The position numbers and the translations under genes were made by a program. 60,000 nt of DNA from Adiantum capillus-veneris. Its lineage: Eukaryota > Streptophyta > Polypodiopsida > Polypodiales > Pteridaceae. The notes below the pieces were generated by a model. It was not told where the DNA came from, searched no databases, and saw nothing but the letters and a program-made list of their open reading frames with translations. Positions 55,801 to 60,000 of this stretch are shown here, in pieces. Position 1 is the stretch's first letter. The number at the start of each line of letters is the position of its first letter. The DNA lies in NCBI GenBank assembly GCA_014529385.2, contig CM043966.1, positions 92,240,587 through 92,300,586 on the forward strand, written 5' to 3'.

Positions 55801-56195
55801 TTGCGGGACCATTACATGACCTAACAAAGAAAAATGTTAGGTATATGTGGTCTGCTAAAGAGAACAATGCTTTCGAAAAGCTTAAAGAAAAGCTTATCTC
55901 TCAACCTGTGCTTACACTACCGGATCTCTCAAAACCATTTGAGGTCCAATGTGATGCTTGTGGTGATTGCCTTGGGGCTGTTCTGCTCCAAGAAGGGCAC
56001 GCCATAGGCTATGAGAGTCGAAGGCTCGACCCTGTTGAGCAAGCTCTAGGCATATACGAAAAAGAACTCCTTGCAGTTCTACATGCCTTAGACTCATGGA
56101 AGCACTATTTATTGGGGACTCCTTTCATTCTGCGAACGGATCACCAAAGTCTTAAGTACTTCATGACGCAGACCAAGCTTCCGACAAACAAATGA
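52836..56195 (+). CDS. Gag-Pol of the chromovirus (Gag to RNase H)
   Basis: 1,119 residues from ATG at 52836 (MADNSKESEINVDN). Residues about 125-235 are Arg/Ser/Pro/Lys-rich with an internal duplication (KKKARKRTPSSPSSSSSSSY and KKKARKRSPSSPPSSNSSSS). The capsid follows (FIQQFDAAFGDEGF, WWSSLRANGEAPRTWKALRA). The CCHC knuckle CFKCGEQGHAYRAC starts at residue 483. Protease LFDPGSTHNFI has its Asp at about 545. RT: MCVDYRALN, Asp 830 in RIDLKSGYHQ, VMPFGLTNAPATF, FFDD with Asp 893/894. RNase H: VQCDACGDCLGAVLLQ, YEKELLAVLHAL, LRTDHQSLKYF. The frame ends with TGA at 56193-56195 through a one-base shift; the next ORF's ATG overlaps it (ATGA). All catalytic residues are present. Confidence 0.95.
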   Translation: MADNSKESEINVDNFDFAHEQATNDASMLVNYLVSRLQQAMGNPSLQSEVQRQLRAHGILQAHHHDERTPRKPPCETTKRGLSPIREEEENPYEGLKNLLLDDASPSQRRTQEPPPKERERSESPATSAEMAPRRRRAKRSPSPPKRRRPSHSSPRHNSKRDDKKQEKKKARKRTPSSPSSSSSSSYESYREDDKDQDKKKARKRSPSSPPSSNSSSSEESDGATFEPSKRRGHRKSYAAWKRSSKLKKFKEGGKSISFLTYDGTFSATDKVLAFIQQFDAAFGDEGFTESSKLRHVAMHFQKSARQWWSSLRANGEAPRTWKALRASIMKQFLATDAKDKVLTEWRSLKLSPNESIHKYVDKFWDLQLKATVFKKLDFGEQKQQFCAGLTEEMAEYVNSQRPRTISAVIHHTMVASRINFQTGGKRNNKPPENKGSNEPKGKDNVQKSPKGTSNKAKEKGVYKGKNKLSPEELERYRKDNRCFKCGEQGHAYRACPQKNNRQDPPRASLVEIQEEEIHQTHHKGSPLCHAWGKVREHDAFILFDPGSTHNFISMELATKLGIQSYEMGDILPADSAFKGQEASVTPLIGKLRLHVQGYVDKEDFFISPLKHEDVILGAPWFDRLAAHVKFPERRISFKFKEKDMYIDAKEMGNTIPIVHTPAFNKSIKSSISVYMIFVKDSQNEPNALAKENKSNQKELELSNFLKGFQDVFIDDIPCELPPKRGNDDHAIELLPGSSLPNKPPYRVSQAQQEEIMRQVHELVEKGMVRPSSSPFCSPVLLVQKKDGTYRMCVDYRALNRITIKNRFPVPRVEDLFDKLQGSTYFSRIDLKSGYHQIRIVDQDIVKTAFRTTFGLYEYIVMPFGLTNAPATFNRLMEKLFRPHRTFTGVFFDDIIIYSNSLEEHKQHLQVIFQVLRENKLYVNRKKSEFFLQEIQYLGHIISQDGIQMDPSKLEVIKGWPKPRNLHELRSFIGMCAYYRRFIEKFSQIAGPLHDLTKKNVRYMWSAKENNAFEKLKEKLISQPVLTLPDLSKPFEVQCDACGDCLGAVLLQEGHAIGYESRRLDPVEQALGIYEKELLAVLHALDSWKHYLLGTPFILRTDHQSLKYFMTQTKLPTNK

Positions 56196-57715
56196 GGTGG
56201 GCAAATTTCCTTTCGCAATTTCATTTTCATATTGCTCACATTGCTGGCAAGCATAATCAAGTAGCCGATGCACTCTCAAGACGACCGAGAGTGAATGCGG
56301 TTTCCATAGCAACTCACAATGATCTATCTTCAATGATAGATGAGTATGCTATTGATCCCGATTTTAGAGATGTGATTTCAGCCCTTGCATTAGGGAAGAA
56401 AGAAGAACCATTTACTTTACAAGATGGTTATCTTCTCTATGGCAATAGACTATGCGTTACTAACTCACTACGTGAGAAAGTAATGTATGAATCTCATGCT
56501 CCCCCATATGCGGGGCATAGAGGGATTCAGTCTACCCTAAAGGGAATTGAAACATATTTCTATTGGCCTACCATGAAAGTGAACATACAAGAGTATGTTT
56601 CCAAATGTGTGGTATGTCAAAAGACAAAATTTGATAGAGGGAAGCAACTTGGATTGCTTCAACCCTTGCCAATCCCTAATTCACCGTGGGAGAGCATATC
56701 CATGGATTTTATCTTTGGATTGCCTAAGTCTATCCATGGGAATACGGGAATATGGACGATAGTAGACAGGTTCAGTAAACAAGCTCATTTTATACCTGTC
56801 AAAAAGACTATCAAAGCCCATCAAATGGCAACCCTCTTCATTTCACAAATTTTCAAGTACCATGGCTTGCCAATGTCCATAGTGTCGGATAGAGATCCTA
56901 GAATGACTAGTAATTTCTGGAAGGGTCTCTTTGAGAATTTAGGAACAAGGCTAAACTTCTCTTCGGCCTATCATCCACAAACTGATGGCCAAAGTGAAAT
57001 AGCTAACCTAACCATTCTTGATCTACTAAAAGCCTATGTAACGGAAGTAGATCAAAGATCCCAATGGGAGAAGTACTTACCCTTAGTAGAGTATGCTTAC
57101 AATAACACTGTACATACTTCCACAGGAAAAGCACCTTTCGAGGTAATTGAGGGAAGATCAAAAAGTCCCTTGCTACTTAAGGTACATGGGAAGATCTTCG
57201 CTGCAGATGAGTATAGCCGAGACCTACAAGAATCTTTCCAAAAGATTAAGTATGCTATCTCTATCTCACAGCAAAGGCAAAAGGCTGCTGCTGACAAGCA
57301 CAAAAGAGCCCAAGCCTTTAAAGAAAACGATTGGGTCTTGTTAAAGTTTCCCAAGGCTCGATTAAGGCACACGACGGGCAAGAATCCTACGGGCCACCAA
57401 AAGTACTATGCTAAACTAGCAAAAAGGTATTATGGTCCCTTCCAGATTCTTAGGCCAATCAATGAGATGGCCTATCAACTTAAGTTGCCCAATCATTGGC
57501 TCATACACAATGCTTTTCATGTGAGCCTATTAAAGCCTTACAAAGGAGAGCCACCTCAAGAACCAACTATTGAAGATCCACCGGAGATCGAGGACCACGA
57601 GGAGGTGCTGCAGCCCGAGTCCATTCTCCGACATGAAGACAAGGTATTAAGAGGCGGTAAGACTATCCGACGATATCTTATTAAGTTTAAGAATTATCCT
57701 TTTGAAGATGCTTGA
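56192..57715 (+). CDS. Chromovirus integrase with interrupted chromodomain
   Basis: 507 residues in the next frame: RNase H-integrase tether (HIAGKHNQVADALSRRP), zinc finger (HAPPYAGHRG ... CVVCQKTK), integrase core with D-D-E (ISMDFIFGLPKS, SIVSDRDPRMTS, QTDGQSEIANL), and C-terminal GPFQILRPI...YQLKLPNH..IHNAFHVSLLKPY. The final part (PESILRHEDKVLRGGKTIRR, YLIKFKNYPFEDA) is a chromodomain, which is cut by TGA at 57713-57715. The reading continues in frame with WMQGIQLKDNLNLVNAYN. Apart from this stop and the upstream one-base shift the element is intact. Confidence 0.9.
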   Translation: MRWANFLSQFHFHIAHIAGKHNQVADALSRRPRVNAVSIATHNDLSSMIDEYAIDPDFRDVISALALGKKEEPFTLQDGYLLYGNRLCVTNSLREKVMYESHAPPYAGHRGIQSTLKGIETYFYWPTMKVNIQEYVSKCVVCQKTKFDRGKQLGLLQPLPIPNSPWESISMDFIFGLPKSIHGNTGIWTIVDRFSKQAHFIPVKKTIKAHQMATLFISQIFKYHGLPMSIVSDRDPRMTSNFWKGLFENLGTRLNFSSAYHPQTDGQSEIANLTILDLLKAYVTEVDQRSQWEKYLPLVEYAYNNTVHTSTGKAPFEVIEGRSKSPLLLKVHGKIFAADEYSRDLQESFQKIKYAISISQQRQKAAADKHKRAQAFKENDWVLLKFPKARLRHTTGKNPTGHQKYYAKLAKRYYGPFQILRPINEMAYQLKLPNHWLIHNAFHVSLLKPYKGEPPQEPTIEDPPEIEDHEEVLQPESILRHEDKVLRGGKTIRRYLIKFKNYPFEDA

Positions 57716-58142
57716 TGGATGCAAGGCATACAATTAAAGGATAACCTAAACCTTGTCAATGCTTACAATGCTTCCCAAGAGTAAGCAAATGTACAAAATG
57801 TTAAAAATGAACAAAAATTTTTGTCTTATAAGACTCTCTTTTTCTTTATTTGTGCACAAAAATGAAGTACTATGCATGCTTAGATCAAGTTTGCGGAGAC
57901 GACGTCTCCCGAACACCAAGTAGAGCTTGTCACTCTACTATGGAAGACTGATAGGACTAATATGCAGACATGCTTGCGGCAGCCTCAGGCTCTCAAGCGC
58001 CAAATGGACTAGTCATCCATTATGGAATGATGTCGTAGGGTAACATAGGGATCCTCTACCCGCTAAAGAAAAGGACTCATGCATATGCTTTATCTTCTCT
58101 ACACCATAGTCGAGGACGACTATGATTTCAAGAGAGAGGTAA
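57716..58142 (+). other. Chromovirus 3' untranslated region and purine tract
   Basis: After about 22 in-frame codons completing the chromodomain there is no further coding. AAGAGAGAGGTAA at 58130-58142 directly before the 3' LTR is the purine tract. Confidence 0.75.
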
Positions 58143-59731
58143 TGTCATAATAATCAATATCTAATTCTCCTAAATGATTTTCTCATATTAAACTGATCAT
58201 TTAATGTGGGGAAGTGCCAAGGGAGAAAAAGCTAGAATATTGGTTAAGCTAGCAGACCGGCCACAGTAGGGATCCAAAGGAGGGAAAATAGGGATCCAAA
58301 GGGGGGGCCATCTGCAAAAGAGCCATGTGAAACAATGGGCCAAAAAGACCCTAAGGTTCAGCCCATTAAGACTTCCAAAATGCTAAGGTTCCAAAATTCA
58401 AAGGTTGTGTCCAAAGGTCAACCCTAGGGAAAATTGGATGCTTAGTGTGTGCCCTAAAAAGTCTTTGCACATCCCTACATGGGAGGGGGCGAGCCCCAAA
58501 GCTAGGGGATGAGAGAGAAAGCCACACACACACACAGGCTCCCTTTACACAAAGGGAATGAGGGACACATGTCAGCTCCCTAGGCCAGATGCCCACAAGG
58601 TGTGCCCAATTCCTATTGGAAGACCCTTGAAGTGGACCGATGAGAATTAAGCTAGAGTAAATCTAGTTTAATTAATTTAAAAACATTTAATAAAAGAAAC
58701 CAATGAGAATTAAGTCTCCTAGAAGACTATTGGGCAGTCTCCCAAGGGGTCCAATGAGCATTCAGGAGCCCCATGGCTTGCCTGATTCCTATTGGCCAGG
58801 AGGCAAAGGGGTCCAATGAGAGTTTAGTTTAATTATTTAATTACCTAAAGCTCTCACAAAAGGGGAAAGGGGGACACATGTCAGAAGGCTATCACTTATG
58901 CTGCTTAATTCCTATTGGCTTGACCTGGGGAGGTCCAATGAGGCAAAAGCCAGACCTAATTAGCAGCTAGGGCTCGCCCAAGAGAGAGGGGGGGCTGATT
59001 TTTGCTTGGCATTGACACACACACACTCACACTTGACCATGTGTGAAGGAAGAATACTCTATCTCCTCCCAAGCTTTAATGGAGAGCTCATCACCTACTC
59101 CAAGCTTGTGAGATAGAAGCCTACATCAACACTCTCTTGGCATATGGATGCAAATCCAACCAAGAGCCAAGCTTCAATGCATGCTCATCTTCTCTACCAA
59201 GCTAATTACTAAGCTAAGCTATGCTAATATGAGTGATTATGTGAGGAGATGTACATCTTTCTCGTAAGATACTTCTTTTTCTTCTCAATCTACTCTCATA
59301 CCCTGCTAGCTCTCACCATCTTCGAAGGTGTGTGAGGTCTTGGGTCTGAGAACGGGGATAATTCAAGTTGTGTTTGATTAAGTGTTTTGCTTGGTGTATG
59401 AAGCTTCCATCTTCATTGCACTAGCTAGTCTTGAAGGAACACAAAGAATTGTATTGTACAATGTCTCTCTTGATGGGAGAAACCATAATACAAAGCCTTT
59501 TGGAGGGGGGACCGGCTCCATGCAAATCCGGTCCTCAACTGTTGTCAATAGCTTAATTGCTCTCTCTTTTGAAAGTATTGTCGATGCTATCTAACTAGGT
59601 GTTATGCTTTTTGTTGCTCTCTCCACCCAAGCACTCTTGTAATTCTCATTAGGAATCTATTCTAATGAAATGCCCACTATATTCATGCTAATTTCCACTA
59701 CACATAAGATTTTAGGCCATTAAATGTTACA
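58143..59731 (+). repeat. 3' LTR of the chromovirus
   Basis: 1,589 bases, nearly identical to 50833-52418, ending AATGTTACA before the TTGTC duplication. Differences seen: shorter CA repeat, CCGATGAG for CCAATGAG, GGGGTCC for GGGATCC, GGCATTG for GGTATTG, GGAGAGC for GGAAAGC, an extra CTAAG, CATCTTC for CATCCTC and CCACTA for CCGCTA. Confidence 0.95.
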
Positions 59732-59736
59732 TTGTC

Positions 59737-60000
59737 CCTGTGGACAAGGAATGACTTCGTCCCCGTGGACGAGGTAAAGGAGACTTGGGAAAGAATTCCT
59801 CTCTTGATCAGTACTTAGAGAATTTGAACGCTCCAAATTTCCTCTTCTTCCATTCCAGCTTCTCCAAAGACAAGGCTGAATTTCCCCTTTTTGTATTGAA
59901 AACACTCTCAAGATATCTAGGAGGTGCGGCCATCAGATGGAACGTAGACAAGGTGATGCTGCTAGACAAGCAAGCAGCAGTCTCAATTTTTGGTGTAGGG
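59737..60000 (+). pseudogene. Unrecognised gene, exon 2 continued, cut by window end
   Basis: Continuation of the exon interrupted at 50832. After a short first part with a frame change (PVDKE, then DFVPVDEVKETWERIPLL) the frame from about 59790 stays open to the window end: LDQYLENLNAPNFLFFHSSF, KDKAEFPLFVLKTLSRYLGG, AAIRWNVDKVMLLDKQAAVS. No family recognised. Confidence 0.45.

Larger units (their letters stand above)
50833..59731 (+). mobile_element. Young chromovirus-type Ty3/gypsy retrotransposon
   Basis: 8.9 kb, plus strand: LTRs 50833-52418 and 58143-59731 (TGTCATAATA...AATGTTACA), initiator tRNA-Met primer site, one long gag-pol frame with a single frameshift, integrase with chromodomain-like end, purine tract, perfect TTGTC duplication. 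By eye the LTRs differ by about six substitutions, a CA-repeat change and a 5-base indel in 1.59 kb. Domain order and the C-terminal chromodomain put it in the chromoviruses, perhaps the Tekay group. Confidence 0.95.

Overview
The window looks like repeat-dominated nuclear DNA of a land plant with a large genome. The basis is the set of transposon lineages: a Tat-type Ty3/gypsy element with a second RNase H, a chromodomain-carrying Ty3/gypsy element primed by initiator tRNA-Met, a BED-finger hAT element, and a histone H3 relative resembling plant CENH3. A Penelope-like remnant and a possible piggyBac-type element would fit a non-flowering lineage, but the species cannot be named. There are no rRNA genes, tRNA genes or CRISPR arrays, and no gene that is clearly intact and single-copy. 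Almost everything is nested transposons.

Layout. 1-3489: an AGTACC-rich repeat and, on the minus strand, a broken Penelope-like reverse transcriptase. 3490-14580: an 11.1-kb Tat-type element with 2.6-kb LTRs, inserted into that repeat, which resumes at 14581-15590. 15591-19660: mostly non-coding, with one chromovirus pol fragment and short tandem repeats. 19833-20122 and 48166-48278: two halves of a CENH3-like pseudogene on the minus strand.

The two halves are separated by what I interpret as one very large minus-strand LTR retrotransposon (20123-48165, 5-bp target duplication CGACT). Read along the minus strand it has the 5' LTR, a tRNA-Asp-like primer site, a leader with palindromes, a small ORF, gag, protease, RT, RNase H, two integrase zinc modules, the integrase core, a second protease-like domain, a long coiled-coil ORF, a polypurine tract and the 3' LTR. 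Nested in it are a 6.1-kb hAT element (23494-29601, 8-bp duplication) carrying kinase and RING ORFs, a TTAA-flanked inverted-repeat element (33102-34429), and a 1.9-kb block (42700-44591) that is also present outside the element at 48908-50799.

48279-60000: a hairpin-forming tandem array, the second copy of the 1.9-kb block (a divergent gene pair), and a young chromovirus (50833-59731, target duplication TTGTC) inserted in the second exon of that gene. The exon resumes at 59737 and runs off the window.

By eye, the order of insertion is: CENH3-like pseudogene, then the giant element (LTRs about 6% different), then the hAT, the TTAA element and the block exchange, with the chromovirus last (LTRs differing by about six substitutions and two short indels). 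The Tat element (LTRs about 4-5% different) lies outside this nest. All coding regions outside the chromovirus carry stops or frameshifts. The most unusual features are the pol architecture of the giant element, its long 3' ORF, and the CENH3-like gene it splits.
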